64,000 bases of DNA, taken from the NCBI GenBank assembly GCA_014324115.1, contig JACOMS010000001.1:23089-87088 (forward strand), read 5' to 3'. Shown in pieces: positions 1-10,654 of the stretch (the first letter of the stretch is position 1; each line of letters begins with the position of its first letter). The DNA is from Hyphomonadaceae bacterium (GTDB lineage: Bacteria > Pseudomonadota > Alphaproteobacteria > Caulobacterales > Maricaulaceae). Position numbers and translations under genes: made by a program. The notes under the pieces were generated by a model. That model saw only the letters and a list, made by a program, of their open reading frames with translations. It ran no database searches and had not been told where the DNA came from.

Positions 1-42
1 TCCTAACATAGCCGTCGGGGCATTTTATATTAAATATGGATT

Positions 43-504
43 ATGTTACGCATGCTGGGCATATGGTCATGTTTGTGGCTCGCTCCCTATGCTTGGGCGC
101 AGAGCCAGAGCACGGATATTCGACCCAAGGCCAATCGCATCCTCGGCGAAGCGCTGCTCGAGGAGTTCCTCAACACCACCCACAACGGGGCGTATAATTT
201 CACCGATGACGGACAGCCCCAGCGGTTTTATACCGAGACGCATCATGATGACGGGCGCGTCACCTACCGCGAGGATGGTGTGGATTATGACGGGGTCTGG
301 ATCATTTCGAAGGAGCGGCTCTGTTTTGTTTATGCCGATGAAGAGATGAACGGCGGCTGTTTCCGCGTTTACAAGATCGGGAACTGTTTTTACTATTACA
401 GTGATTTGATCACGGAATTCGACGATGAGCTTGACCGCGACTACTGGACGGCCCGAAGTGTGAAAGACGGCGAAACCCCGAATTGCGAGCCGGGCCTGTC
501 ATAA
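43..504 (+). CDS. small secreted hypothetical protein
   Basis: 153-aa ORF with N-terminal signal peptide (LGIWSCLWLAPYAWAQ) and several Cys; no family recognised with certainty. Confidence 0.65.
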   Translation: MLRMLGIWSCLWLAPYAWAQSQSTDIRPKANRILGEALLEEFLNTTHNGAYNFTDDGQPQRFYTETHHDDGRVTYREDGVDYDGVWIISKERLCFVYADEEMNGGCFRVYKIGNCFYYYSDLITEFDDELDRDYWTARSVKDGETPNCEPGLS

Positions 505-679
505 GGGCCTTCGTCTCAGGGAATTATGTACCTGACACCTTCTGGCCAGTCGCACCGGTTCCGGCGCGGGCAGCGGGTCGCGCCTTTACTATCGGTTGGC
601 GGAGACTTTCATCCGATGCATCTTAGCGGACTTTCTGCGCCGCTTTTGATAGACACGCATTTTGACATGGACGGCAATC

Positions 680-1615
680 ATGGCTTTGACACCGCCGAAA
701 CATTTTCTTTCACTCTCCGATATTCCCGCATCCGAGCTGCGGGCTATTCTGGATGAAGCCCGTCGGCGAAAAAAAGCGCGGGCTGGACTGGCCAAAGGTA
801 TGCCGGATATTGACGCCCCCTTTCTCGGTGAATGTCTGGCCATGATATTTGAGAAAAACTCGACCCGGACACGGTTTTCCTTTGATATGGCGATGCGGCA
901 GTTAGGCGGGCAAACGATTGTCGCCGGAGTGGGAGATATGCAACTGGGGCGTGGCGAAACCGTTGAAGATACGGCCAAAGTCCTGTCGCGTTTGGTCGAT
1001 GTTATCATGATACGCGCGAAATCGCATTATGATGTGGTCACACTGGCTCGGAACGCAACCGTGCCTATCATAAACGGCCTTACGAATTACAATCACCCGT
1101 GCCAGATCATGGCCGATTTACAGACCCTTGAGGAACGCGGCAAAAATCTTTCCGATATGACCCTGACCTGGGTTGGGGACGGGAACAATGTGTCCGTGTC
1201 CTTTCTGCATGCGGCCGCCAAATTCGGCTATCATCTGCGCATGTCAACACCCACTAGTTACGGTCTGTCCGGACAGGTTCTTTCAGCGGCTGAGATGGCC
1301 GGGGCGAAAGTCTCTCTCATAGCCGATCCGGTAGATGCCTGCCGCGATACGGATGTTGTGATCACCGACACATTTGTATCCATGGGCGACGCAGATGCCG
1401 GGCGACGGCTAAGGGACCTCATGCCGTGGCAGGTCACAGACCGGTTGATGGAAGCCGCGAAACCGGATGCGCTGTTCCTGCATTGCCTGCCCGCCCATCG
1501 CGGCGAGGAAGTCTCTGCAAGTGTCATTGACGGGCCGCAATCTGTGGTTTTTGACGAGGCCGAAAACCGCCTCCATACACAAAAGGCCATCCTGACCTGG
1601 TGCCTTGACGCCTGA
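680..1615 (+). CDS. argF: ornithine carbamoyltransferase
   Basis: [13 protein letters not shown] carbamoyl-phosphate motif, [11 protein letters not shown], and [13 protein letters not shown] near the C-terminus; ATG at 680 preferred over TTG at 662. Confidence 0.96.
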   Translation: MALTPPKHFLSLSDIPASELRAILDEARRRKKARAGLAKGMPDIDAPFLGECLAMIFEKNSTRTRFSFDMAMRQLGGQTIVAGVGDMQLGRGETVEDTAKVLSRLVDVIMIRAKSHYDVVTLARNATVPIINGLTNYNHPCQIMADLQTLEERGKNLSDMTLTWVGDGNNVSVSFLHAAAKFGYHLRMSTPTSYGLSGQVLSAAEMAGAKVSLIADPVDACRDTDVVITDTFVSMGDADAGRRLRDLMPWQVTDRLMEAAKPDALFLHCLPAHRGEEVSASVIDGPQSVVFDEAENRLHTQKAILTWCLDA

Positions 1616-1696
1616 GCCTGTCGTCTCACTCATGCGCAGTTTGACGGCATCAAAATGCCTGACCGTGGCACAGGATTACCATTTTATTGCATGAGT

Positions 1697-2813
1697 AAGA
1701 CTGTTGCGAGCACATGCTGAGGGTATTTTGTTGTTGTTTAATGAAGTATGATTGGCTTCAGCGATGGCATTTAACTGGAGGCTTGCATGGACCTCTTTAT
1801 GGGTTTGCTTTTGGAGCGGGTTGCATTGGACAATGTGCTGCGCAAGGTTGGGGCATTGATTGGCGGCACGTTGGCTGGAAGGTGGGCAAGGTTCGTTTGC
1901 AGCTTGGCCGGTCGGGTTATGACGTGGATTTGATGCTGCGTGTTCTTTTGCCCGGCCAAAGGCATTCTCTGTCGGATCGGAAACTGGAAGAGGCTTTGCG
2001 TGTGCGTTTGGATTTCATGTTATTTTGTGGTGCGTCGCTTTTTGAGAACGTCCCGGATCACAGGACGCTCTGCGGTTTCCGTTGTGCGCTGGTGCGGTTG
2101 GGTTTGTTTGAGGCTGTTCCGGGTGAGGTCAACCGCCATTTGTGCGCGCATGGGCTGAAAGTAGAGCATGCGGCGATGGCAGTGTGGTGACGGAGTGCCT
2201 GTGGGCGGACCCTGATGGGTGCTGGTTGAAGAAAGGTAACACATTGTACTTCGGCCACAAGGGCTTTTGGCGCAGGGATGGCTATGTGGAGGTTGTGCCT
2301 GTCCGTCCCGCGAACGCAGTTGAAGCGCCCCATCTGCCGCACCAGCTCAAGGGATGCAGGGCGGTGCGTGTTCTGGCGGACAAGGCCTGTTCCAGTGAGA
2401 CGAACGGCGCAGCGCTTGCCCGACAGGGCTTGAAATCTGGCGATCATGTACCGGGCGGGACGGAACCATCCGCCAAGCGCCTGGCAGAGGAAGTTCAACC
2501 GGCTGGTGGCGAAGCGACGCTGGATCATCGGGCGAACGCTCAAGGGTCTCTTCCATGGGGGGCGTGCCCGCTACATCACGGGGGAGAAAGTCGAGGCGGA
2601 GTTGACCTTCAAGGCAGAGGCGATGAATCTGCTCAAGGCGGCCAACCGCATTGACCTGGTGGCTGCGTGAGGGGGAGTCTGTCCAAAATTATCTGATACC
2701 GCAAATGTCAGAGCGGAAAGTGCACGCGTCAGCACCAGACACGCGCGCGCCGGGCCCGAAAACGGCGAGAATCCCAAAGTGCTGGCGAATCTGAATAAAT
2801 TCGCAACAGTCTT
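1697..2813 (+). mobile_element. IS5-family-like insertion sequence relic
   Basis: Terminal inverted repeat AAGACTGTTGCGA at 1697-1709 and its complement TCGCAACAGTCTT at 2801-2813 bracket a broken transposase; about 1.1 kb total. Confidence 0.75.
1714..2670 (+). pseudogene. frameshifted IS5-family-like transposase
   Basis: Transposase segments split over ORFs 1714-2190, 2142-2654 and 2446-2670 (GRSGYDVDLMLRVLL..LSDRKLEEALRVRLDFMLFCG; AWQRKFNRLVAKRRWIIGRTLKGLFHGGRARYITGEKVEAEL). Confidence 0.75.
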
Positions 2814-3107
2814 GCCTTTCATGCCAACAAACCTCACAAGCATGACATCCTGTCAACGGCGCTTTGGCCCGTTGCTGCGACACTCCGCAACAGCGGCTTC
2901 GCTAACTGCGCCATGCATTTACCTCCATGTCCGACATCGCCGGATCAGATTTAGCGCATATGTGCTCCATCCCGGATGATTATACAGGCCCTTGGCGGCC
3001 ATACTGCCCCACGGGATGTAACATTGGGCAAATTCCGCAAAATACGGACCCGGGTTCCAGGTTTAATGACCCTTGACCTGAAACAGCGGGATATTAAATC
3101 CCCGCCC

Positions 3108-4019
3108 ATGACCTGTTGTGTGGCGGCTCTTTACTGTTTTACGCACCTGCCGGACTTTGAAACACTCAAGGCTCCGTTACTTGGTCTGTGCAACTCATTC
3201 CAAATGAAGGGCACGCTCCTGCTGGCGCGGGAGGGAATTAACGGGACTGTAGCGGGAACGGACACGGCCATTGCGGAGCTTTTGTCATTCCTGCGTATGG
3301 ATCCGCGCCTGGCCGATCTTGATTGCAAGGAAAGCCGGGCTGCCGGAATACCGTTTTACCGCATGAAAGTCCGCCTCAGGAAGGAAATTGTGAGCATGGG
3401 GGTGGACGGCATTGACCCAAATAGAATTGTCGGCACCTATGTGGAACCCGAACACTGGAACGCACTTATATCTGATCCCCATGTGGTGCTGATCGATACC
3501 CGCAATGATTACGAGGTTGAAATCGGCACCTTTGAGGGCGCGATCAACCCGCAAACCCGGACCTTCCGCGAATTCCCGCAATGGGTCAGGGACAATCGCG
3601 AACGGCTGAACAAGCCCAAAGTCGCCATGTTCTGTACGGGCGGGATACGCTGCGAAAAGGCGAGTTCCTATATGAAACAACAGGGTTTTGATGAGGTTTA
3701 TCACCTCAAGGGCGGCATCCTGAAATATCTTGAACACATAAAGGAAGACAACAGCTTGTGGAATGGCGACTGTTTCGTCTTCGATCAGCGAGTCGCCGTA
3801 GGGCATGGTTTGAACGAGAGCGACTATGATCAATGCTTCGCCTGTCGCTATCCTGTCACGGAAGGAGACAAACAACATCCGCTTTACATTGAGGGGGTCT
3901 CCTGCCCCCGCTGCCACAACCGGATGAGCCTGGACCGGCGGGAGCGGTTTGCCGAACGGCAAAAGCAGATCAAACTCGCAACAAAGCGGGGTGAGGTTCA
4001 TATAGGGCGGGCGGGATAG
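3108..4019 (+). CDS. trhO: tRNA uridine(34) hydroxylase, rhodanese-related
   Basis: [34 protein letters not shown] rhodanese site typical of YceA/TrhO; start moved to ATG 3108 ([11 protein letters not shown]). Confidence 0.93.
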   Translation: MTCCVAALYCFTHLPDFETLKAPLLGLCNSFQMKGTLLLAREGINGTVAGTDTAIAELLSFLRMDPRLADLDCKESRAAGIPFYRMKVRLRKEIVSMGVDGIDPNRIVGTYVEPEHWNALISDPHVVLIDTRNDYEVEIGTFEGAINPQTRTFREFPQWVRDNRERLNKPKVAMFCTGGIRCEKASSYMKQQGFDEVYHLKGGILKYLEHIKEDNSLWNGDCFVFDQRVAVGHGLNESDYDQCFACRYPVTEGDKQHPLYIEGVSCPRCHNRMSLDRRERFAERQKQIKLATKRGEVHIGRAG

Positions 4020-4093
4020 GCCCCCTTAAAAAACCGGCCAAGCCCTGTCAGGGCCGACAAATTCGGAAAAACAGCACAAGTACCTTTATGCGC

Positions 4094-4396
4094 TTATCGA
4101 AAATTGTCCAATCTGACAATTTTCGCCGCAGGCCCGCCACCGGATGCCCGGGGCGCGTCCGGTGGCGGCCCGGGCTTTTTATTTGCCTGCGTCACATCTG
4201 TTTGTTCCGGCATTGCGTCACCATATTGAATGCTATCTGCACAAACCCGATCCGGATACGGCTCCATACCCGCGGCCAGTTCTTCGGCCAAATCAGCGAA
4301 TTTCCTGAGTTTGTGGAATGTCCAGGGGGACTCCTCCTCTGAAGCCACCCGGGTCCGCGCCCACTCTCCCACCAGTAATAAAGTCGTTTTATCCAT
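4094..4396 (-). CDS. hypothetical protein
   Basis: 100-aa ORF in an otherwise empty gap with a plausible start and end; no family recognised. Confidence 0.4.
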   Translation of the reverse strand: MDKTTLLLVGEWARTRVASEEESPWTFHKLRKFADLAEELAAGMEPYPDRVCADSIQYGDAMPEQTDVTQANKKPGPPPDAPRASGGGPAAKIVRLDNFR

Positions 4397-4538
4397 CGGC
4401 GGGCAGGTAACACGGCAAACTTAAGACAAGGTTGCACCGGAATTAACAAACAGTGCACCTGTATTGACGCCGCGTTAAGTATATCTCTGTGCGGGCGGGG
4501 GAAGATTTACCGCATTCCCTCTCCGTAAGGGATGATTG

Positions 4539-5054
4539 TCAGTGTCGTCCCGTAAATCCCGACAAAATCGGAAAGTTACGCGACACACCATGGGGTACAA
4601 CCATCAACGTCGTCCCGTCAACGGACACCACACGCAACTCGTCCCCGGCTTTGGCATCACCGTCCCGCATGGCCGCGCGCCATTGCGTATCACCGACTCG
4701 CACACGTCCCTGCCCCGCATCAAAATCGGCAACGGCACGGACGCGCCTGCCGACCATGGAACGAGCGCGGTCATTCAGATCGGACGGTTCGCCGCCTTTC
4801 ATACGCGGACGGATATACTTGTGGCCGATCCACATCAGGGATGTTGAGAGGATAAAAAACAGCAGAAACTGCATCTGCAAACTCAAAGGCAGGAAGAAAA
4901 CCACTATGCCGACAAACAATGCAGAAAACGCAGGCCAGAGGATATAGGTCGTACCCGTTATAACTTCGAGAATGAGCAAAACAACACCGAGGATAACCCA
5001 CTTGGTGCCGTCTATCGAGGTCAGCATCGCCACCAGAAAGTTATCATCCGCCAT
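4539..5054 (-). CDS. NfeD family protein
   Basis: N-terminal TM segments then OB-like domain (GRRVRAVADFDAGQGRVRVGDTQWRA); adjacent to SPFH protein. Confidence 0.88.
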   Translation of the reverse strand: MADDNFLVAMLTSIDGTKWVILGVVLLILEVITGTTYILWPAFSALFVGIVVFFLPLSLQMQFLLFFILSTSLMWIGHKYIRPRMKGGEPSDLNDRARSMVGRRVRAVADFDAGQGRVRVGDTQWRAAMRDGDAKAGDELRVVSVDGTTLMVVPHGVSRNFPILSGFTGRH

Positions 5055-5059
5055 ACCGG

Positions 5060-5983
5060 CTATGCCTGTTTACCGGACTTGAGCAGAGCCTCAACACCGC
5101 CGACAGTCGCAGCGAGGCTTGATAATTCCGCCGGTACGATCAATGTCTTCTGGTTCGACGACGTGGCCAGTTTTTCAAAGGCCTGCACATACTCCCGCGC
5201 CACGAAATAGTTCACCGCATTGACGTTGCCCTCGGCAATCGCTTCCGACACCATAGTTGTGGCTGCCGCTTCGGCCTGAGCCTCGCGCTCGCGGGCTTCG
5301 GCATCCAGAAACGCAGCCTCGCGGCGCCCCTCGGCTTGGCGGATGGCCGCCTCCTTTTCGCCTTCCGCATGCAGTATCTCGCTTTGCTTTTGCCCCTCCG
5401 CCATCAGGATTTCAGCCCGTTTTTCACGCTCGGCCTTCATTTGTTTATTCATGGCCTGGGTAATATCATGGGGCGGGGACAGATCCTTGATCTCAATCCG
5501 GGTAACCTTCGTTCCCCACGGATCGGTTGCCGCATCAATAACCTTCAACAGCCTTGCATTGATATCGTCACGACGGGACAGAACCTCGTCCAGATCCATG
5601 GATCCAACCACAGTGCGCACATTGGTCAGACTCAGATTCAGAATTGCATTTTCGAGATTGTTGACCTCATAGGCGGCCCTGCGGGCATCCACGACCTGAA
5701 TGAACACCACGGCATCCGCGGTAACCATGGCGTTATCCTTGGTAATGACATCCTGTGACGGAACATCAACCACCCTCTCACGCATATTCATTTTATAGCC
5801 GACCGCCTGCGTGACCGGATTGATGAAGTTCAGACCCGGTTTCAGGGTTTTGATGTAGCGCCCGAATTGCTCAACCGTATATTCCATGCCCTGCGGCACG
5901 GTCTTGAATGAGCGCAGGAGCATGACAAGCCCCAGAATCGCTAAAACGACAAACAGAAACATCTCCAGGTTAATCCCTTCCAT
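5060..5983 (-). CDS. SPFH/band 7 (stomatin/prohibitin-like, QmcA-type) protein
   Basis: TVPQGMEYTVEQFGRYIKTLKPGLNFINP; DPWGTKVTRIEIKDLSPP; Ala/Glu-rich coiled coil. Confidence 0.93.
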   Translation of the reverse strand: MEGINLEMFLFVVLAILGLVMLLRSFKTVPQGMEYTVEQFGRYIKTLKPGLNFINPVTQAVGYKMNMRERVVDVPSQDVITKDNAMVTADAVVFIQVVDARRAAYEVNNLENAILNLSLTNVRTVVGSMDLDEVLSRRDDINARLLKVIDAATDPWGTKVTRIEIKDLSPPHDITQAMNKQMKAEREKRAEILMAEGQKQSEILHAEGEKEAAIRQAEGRREAAFLDAEAREREAQAEAAATTMVSEAIAEGNVNAVNYFVAREYVQAFEKLATSSNQKTLIVPAELSSLAATVGGVEALLKSGKQA

Positions 5984-5997
5984 AAAATTATGCTTTC

Positions 5998-6477
5998 CTA
6001 GAGGCGCTCAAGCATATAGTCTGCCGATGAGACCTTGAATTCGCCGCTTTCCTCAATGTTGAGCTGTTCGACCACGCCGTCATTGACGACCATGGAATAA
6101 CGCTGTGATCTCTGACCCATGCCGAAACCCGTAGCATCCATTACCAAACCGACGGCCTTGGCGAAATCGCCATTTCCGTCGGCCAGCATCCGGATACCGC
6201 CGACACCGGAGTGCTCCGCCCATGCCCCCATAACGAACACGTCGTTGACGGACGTGCAGGCGACGGCATCTATCCCTTTGGAGGATAACTCGGCCGCTTT
6301 TGCCTTGAAGCCGGGCAGATGTTTGGCCGAGCAGGTCGGGGTGAAAGCCCCGGGCACCGCAAACAATGCGACACGCCTGCCGTTGAAAACATCGCCGGTA
6401 GTGACGGGCTCGGGTCCATCTGCGCCGGTCGTCATGAAGTTCGCCTCCGGCAGTTTGTCGCCGACTTTAATACTCAT
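5998..6477 (-). CDS. peroxiredoxin (Prx5-like)
   Basis: VALFAVPGAFTPTCSAKHLPGF active site; start MSIKVGDKLPEANF at 6477. Confidence 0.93.
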   Translation of the reverse strand: MSIKVGDKLPEANFMTTGADGPEPVTTGDVFNGRRVALFAVPGAFTPTCSAKHLPGFKAKAAELSSKGIDAVACTSVNDVFVMGAWAEHSGVGGIRMLADGNGDFAKAVGLVMDATGFGMGQRSQRYSMVVNDGVVEQLNIEESGEFKVSSADYMLERL

Positions 6478-6715
6478 GGGAATCTCCCTAGTCCGGAGCG
6501 TACATAGGACAGTTGCCGCAACATTGCAAGCCGGATTCAGGCTAAAAATGTGACGGGGCAAGCCCTTGAAACTTTTCTGTCGCGTCAGTATTGCATCTTG
6601 ACCATGGACATGTATGCAGATTACCACAGCTTGGAGGCTGTGCGGAAAGAAAACTGCTACACATACATGATGTACGCATACATGATGGGATAGCTGCGTA
6701 AATTTTAATGCGCAG

Positions 6716-6785
6716 GGCCGCGCTTGATATCCCACTTGGCGCGGCCGGGGCTCCCGGGGTTTTACTTCTTTTCTCCGGGGGCCCC
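6716..6785. other. two adjacent GC-rich hairpins
   Basis: GGCCGCGC(6716-6723)/GCGCGGCC(6739-6746) and GGGGCTCCCGG(6747-6757)/CCGGGGGCCCC(6775-6785). Confidence 0.6.
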
Positions 6786-7353
6786 TTCGTTTTGAATGCA
6801 GTCCAGTGTAGTACTGTCAGTGATTTGTGATGGTAGATGGAATAGGAAGTCATGTGTCATGTTACCTTGGTCCCTGACGCGCCCCGGGCCGCTTCGGACG
6901 GACAAGGGACTAGGGTCGGGACTCATTAAATCCGGTATGTGACGATGGCCATGGGCGGCATGATAGCCCGAAGCCGTGATCTGACCCTCAAACGCTGCAA
7001 ACAGATCATCCATCACCCCTGCCTTTTTCAGATGCTCGCGAAAGGTCCAGATCGTGTTCCGATCCGCAAGCCCTGCCTTCCAAGCCCGGAAAGCGCCCAT
7101 AGCTCAACCGATCCGTAATCAGAAACTCCGCACGTTCATCGGCAAAGATCATTCAGGGCCTGCAGGATCAGTACTTGAACATCAGAACCGGATCAAACGG
7201 GGGACGACCGCCCTTGCGCCGATCCGGAACCGGGCGAAAGACTTCAAAATCAATGATGTCATTCATCACCTCAAGGGTGTCCCCCAAATCGCCAACCCGC
7301 TCAAGTCGTTCGCCCAGGTCGAATAGGTCGTGTTGTGCCATACAAAACAGCAA
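6762..7353 (-). pseudogene. degraded IS5-family transposase, different subgroup from the 1.7-kb copy
   Basis: N-terminal part (7168-7353: RRKGGRPPFDPVLMFKY) and middle part (6762-7100: LADRNTIWTFREHLKKAGVMDDLFAAFEGQI) separated by stops/frameshift. Confidence 0.75.
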
Positions 7354-7481
7354 TCACACTTCACACCAAAAACCCAAGGGTCTTGGAAGTGTCCGGTTGT
7401 ATATGGGTGCCGTGGAAGAGTAGCGCCTTCGGGAGGGGTATGCGGGTCGGGCGGAAAGGAGACCCGCCCGGACAAAACAGA

Positions 7482-7721
7482 CTAATTTCCTCCCAGCGCC
7501 TCAACCTGCGCTTTCAGGGATGCATTTTCGACCTGTAATTGATCAACGCGGAGCTTCAGCGCTTCAAACTCGTCCCGGCCAACCAGATCCATCCCAGATA
7601 TCAGCTTTTCGGCTTGGGACCGACCAACGGCAAGTACCTCATCGCCGACGCCTTTCACCGCACCGGCTGCGTTGGTCAATAGATTGGTCAGGTCATCAAA
7701 GGGTTTTGAACGGCTTTGCAT
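7482..7721 (-). CDS. ubiK: accessory factor UbiK family protein
   Basis: DDLTNLLTNAAGAVKGVGDE...VGRDEFEALKLRVDQLQVENASLKAQV, BMFP/UbiK pattern. Confidence 0.85.
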   Translation of the reverse strand: MQSRSKPFDDLTNLLTNAAGAVKGVGDEVLAVGRSQAEKLISGMDLVGRDEFEALKLRVDQLQVENASLKAQVEALGGN

Positions 7722-7825
7722 ACGAGCTCCCATAGCGTGGTGCCTTGATTTCACTTGCATATATGTAGGACGCCACTAGGAGAAATCCAGAGTTACATCC
7801 GAGTTTCAGAGGAGTCGTTCCCGTC

Positions 7826-8728
7826 ATGCTGATAGACCTGACCCTGAACGCAATCACTTTCCCGGACTGGATCAGCGAGACGGCTGTGACGATACCTCTG
7901 CCGGGTGGTCGGTCTCTACCCATTCGCTGGTACGGTCTTGCCTATATTTTCGGGGTTATTCTGGCTTTCCTCCATGCTTTGCGAATAACGCACATCAGGG
8001 AGCTCTGGGTGCCGGACGGCGTGACGCGCGGGGTGGACACCGTTCCCGGCAGGCAGATGCTTGAGGACTTCGCGTTTTACTGTTTGCTCGGCATCCTGAT
8101 TGGCGGGCGTGCGGGTTCCCTGATTCTTTACGATTCGCCGGATACTTTCTGGGATATTTTCAAGGTTTGGGAAGGTGGCATGGCCTTCCACGGTGGATTT
8201 CTGGGTGTGTGCGTCGCCATTTGGTTTACGTCACGGAAGTACAAGATCTCAATCTGGCGCTGGGCCGACATGGTTGCTATCGGTGCCCCATTGGGTCTGT
8301 TTCTCGGGCGCATCGCCAATTTCGTGAATCAGGAGCTCTGGGGCCGCCCGACAGAAGTGCCTTGGGCGGTTGTTTTTCCCAAAAAGGACTGGACGCCGCG
8401 CCATCCGAGCCAGATTTACGAAGCTGTGCTGGAAGGTCTGGTGATATTTCTGATTCTCTGGTATATGACGCGGAAGACGAAGGCACTGACCAGACCGGGT
8501 ATCTGCGCGGGACTGTTTGTTTTTCTCTATGGGGTTTTCCGCACTTTTGTGGAGTTTTTCCGCGAGCCGGACAATATCCCGCAAATCCACGAATACTTCA
8601 CCCGCGGCATGCTCTATTCCCTGCCGATGATCGTGGCCGGATCCCTTATCACCTTGTGGGCCTGTCGCCGCCAGCCTGTCGCCCCCCACTTTGCGAAGGG
8701 GGAGACCAAAGGGGCTGATGTCACTTAG
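7826..8728 (+). CDS. lgt: prolipoprotein diacylglyceryl transferase
   Basis: RWYGLAYIFG; GGRAGSLILYD; GGMAFHGGFLG; GLFLGRIANFVNQELWGRPT. Confidence 0.96.
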   Translation: MLIDLTLNAITFPDWISETAVTIPLPGGRSLPIRWYGLAYIFGVILAFLHALRITHIRELWVPDGVTRGVDTVPGRQMLEDFAFYCLLGILIGGRAGSLILYDSPDTFWDIFKVWEGGMAFHGGFLGVCVAIWFTSRKYKISIWRWADMVAIGAPLGLFLGRIANFVNQELWGRPTEVPWAVVFPKKDWTPRHPSQIYEAVLEGLVIFLILWYMTRKTKALTRPGICAGLFVFLYGVFRTFVEFFREPDNIPQIHEYFTRGMLYSLPMIVAGSLITLWACRRQPVAPHFAKGETKGADVT

Positions 8729-9803
8729 GTCCCGCATTATTGAACGCATTCGCTCCCGAGGCCCAATGACGGTGGCGGAATATATGACGGTCTGTCTGCT
8801 TGATCCTGTGGATGGATATTACCCGACAAAAAATCCGCTGGGCGCAGACGGGGATTTTGTTACCGCCCCGGAAATCAGTCAGATGTTTGGGGAAATGCTG
8901 GGCCTGTGGGTTGTGCAGGGCTGGGAAGACATGGGCCAGCCGACCCGGCTCAATCTTGTCGAATACGGTCCCGGTCGCGGTGTGATGATGGATGATATTC
9001 TTCGGGCCGTGCGTGTAAAACCGGACTGTTCAGATGCGCTGAACGTCTATCTGATAGAAGTCGGCGCGGCTTTGGAAGCGGCACAGGTCAGGGCACTGTC
9101 AAACGCACCTGCACCCGTGAACTGGATAAAAACTCTCAATGATGTGCCTGATGAGCCGATACTGATTATCGGGAATGAGTATCTTGACTGCCTGCCTGTC
9201 CGGCAATTTATCCTGCGGGGTGAAAACTGGCATGAGCGCGTCGTTGTTGAAAAGAATGACGACTTGCAATTCGCGATCTCGCCGGAGCCTGTCAGTCAGG
9301 TCGTTCGGAGTGGTTTTTCGACAATGGGTCAGCAGGCCAGAGACGGCGACCTGCTCGAAGTCGGCGTTGCAGTACAGCAAGTCATTGATGATATATCTGC
9401 GCGCCTCAAATACGGAACAGGCCGTGCGCTGTTTATGGATTACGGGCCGAAACAAACCGAATTTGTGGATACGTTGCAGGCGCTGAAAAAGCATAAAAAA
9501 GTCGATGTGTTTTCCGACCCGGGAAATATGGATTTGACAGTGCGGGTCAATTTCGGGGCTTTGACAGAATTTGCCAAATCGCGGGGTCTTCACATTCACG
9601 GTCCTGTAACACAGGCTGAGTTTCTCTCACGTCTCGGCATTGAAACGCGCGCTGTCATGCTGGCGAGAGCCAGACCGGATGCCGAACCTGAACTCGCGCG
9701 GCAGCTGGCCCGGCTTATGATGCCGGATCAAATGGGAGAAATTTTCAAGTTTGTGAGTTTGCAATCGGCGAGATTACAGGTACCGCTTGGTTTTGAAGAT
9801 TGA
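8718..9803 (+). CDS. SAM-dependent methyltransferase, MidA/NDUFAF7 family
   Basis: GPMTVAEYM..GYYPTKNPLGADGDFVTAPEISQMFGEMLGLW; VEYGPGRGVMMDDILRA. Confidence 0.92.
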   Translation: MSLRSRIIERIRSRGPMTVAEYMTVCLLDPVDGYYPTKNPLGADGDFVTAPEISQMFGEMLGLWVVQGWEDMGQPTRLNLVEYGPGRGVMMDDILRAVRVKPDCSDALNVYLIEVGAALEAAQVRALSNAPAPVNWIKTLNDVPDEPILIIGNEYLDCLPVRQFILRGENWHERVVVEKNDDLQFAISPEPVSQVVRSGFSTMGQQARDGDLLEVGVAVQQVIDDISARLKYGTGRALFMDYGPKQTEFVDTLQALKKHKKVDVFSDPGNMDLTVRVNFGALTEFAKSRGLHIHGPVTQAEFLSRLGIETRAVMLARARPDAEPELARQLARLMMPDQMGEIFKFVSLQSARLQVPLGFED

Positions 9804-9807
9804 GAGC

Positions 9808-10584
9808 ATGAGAGTTCTTTCCCACCCGTACCTTGATCATCCCGGAGTTGAACACGGCTTTTTCACGCGCAAAGGCGGGGTCTCGGAAGACGTTTATGCC
9901 AGCCTGAATGTCGGAGCAGGGTCGAAAGACAGGCCCGAAAATATCGCAGAAAATCGTCGGCGGGTGGCCGCACATATGGGGACAGAGCCTACACATCTTC
10001 TGAGCCTGTATCAGGCCCATTCGACTGAAGTCATCATTGTTGACAGGCCGTTTGCCGGGCGCCCGAAAGCAGACGGGCTTGTCACCAGAACACCCGGATT
10101 GGCCCTGTCAACCTTGGCGGCGGATTGCGGCCCGGTTCTGTTCTGTGAGCCGCGGGCCGGGGTTATCGGGGCCTGCCACGCGGGGTGGCGCGGATCCTTT
10201 TCCGGTATCATCGACAGCACGATTGATGCCATGGAGTCTATTGGCGCGAGACGCGAAGATACCTACGGGGTTCTCGGTCCTTCCATCAGCCAGGCTAATT
10301 ACGAAGTCGGCCATGATTACCGCAACAGCCTTATGGCTCTTGATGAGTCCTGTGACAGGTTTTTCCGTCCGGGGCCGGAAAAAGAGGATGGTTCACGCAA
10401 ACCGCATTTCGACCTGAAAGGCTTTATCCTGTATCGGTTGCGCACTGCAGGTCTCGGACATGTAAACATGCTTCCCAACTGCACCTATGGTGAGCCGGAC
10501 CTGTTTTTTTCCTATCGTTACAATATCCACCAGGGTGTGAACGATTATGGTCGAAATATTTCAGCCATAATGCTTACGAAATGA
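9808..10584 (+). CDS. pgeF: PgeF/YfiH multicopper-oxidase (laccase) domain protein
   Basis: HGFFTRKGGVS; ADCGPVLFCEPRAGVIGACHAGWRG. Confidence 0.93.
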   Translation: MRVLSHPYLDHPGVEHGFFTRKGGVSEDVYASLNVGAGSKDRPENIAENRRRVAAHMGTEPTHLLSLYQAHSTEVIIVDRPFAGRPKADGLVTRTPGLALSTLAADCGPVLFCEPRAGVIGACHAGWRGSFSGIIDSTIDAMESIGARREDTYGVLGPSISQANYEVGHDYRNSLMALDESCDRFFRPGPEKEDGSRKPHFDLKGFILYRLRTAGLGHVNMLPNCTYGEPDLFFSYRYNIHQGVNDYGRNISAIMLTK

Positions 10585-10654
10585 TTTACATTGTTCGACG
10601 TGCCGAGTAAGAGCAATGCAGAATGTGACAGATTCCTGAGGGTGGGACAATCTC

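Noticed and set aside
3285-4001. 238-aa minus-strand ORF
   Set aside because: Antisense to trhO
4126-4176. GC-rich hairpin followed by CTTTTTATTT as a trhO terminator
   Set aside because: Good stem (CCGCCACCGGA/TCCGGTGGCGG), but it overlaps the minus-strand 100-aa ORF and is over 100 bp past trhO, so not asserted
4489-4947. Plus-strand 152-aa ORF
   Set aside because: Antisense to the nfeD-like gene
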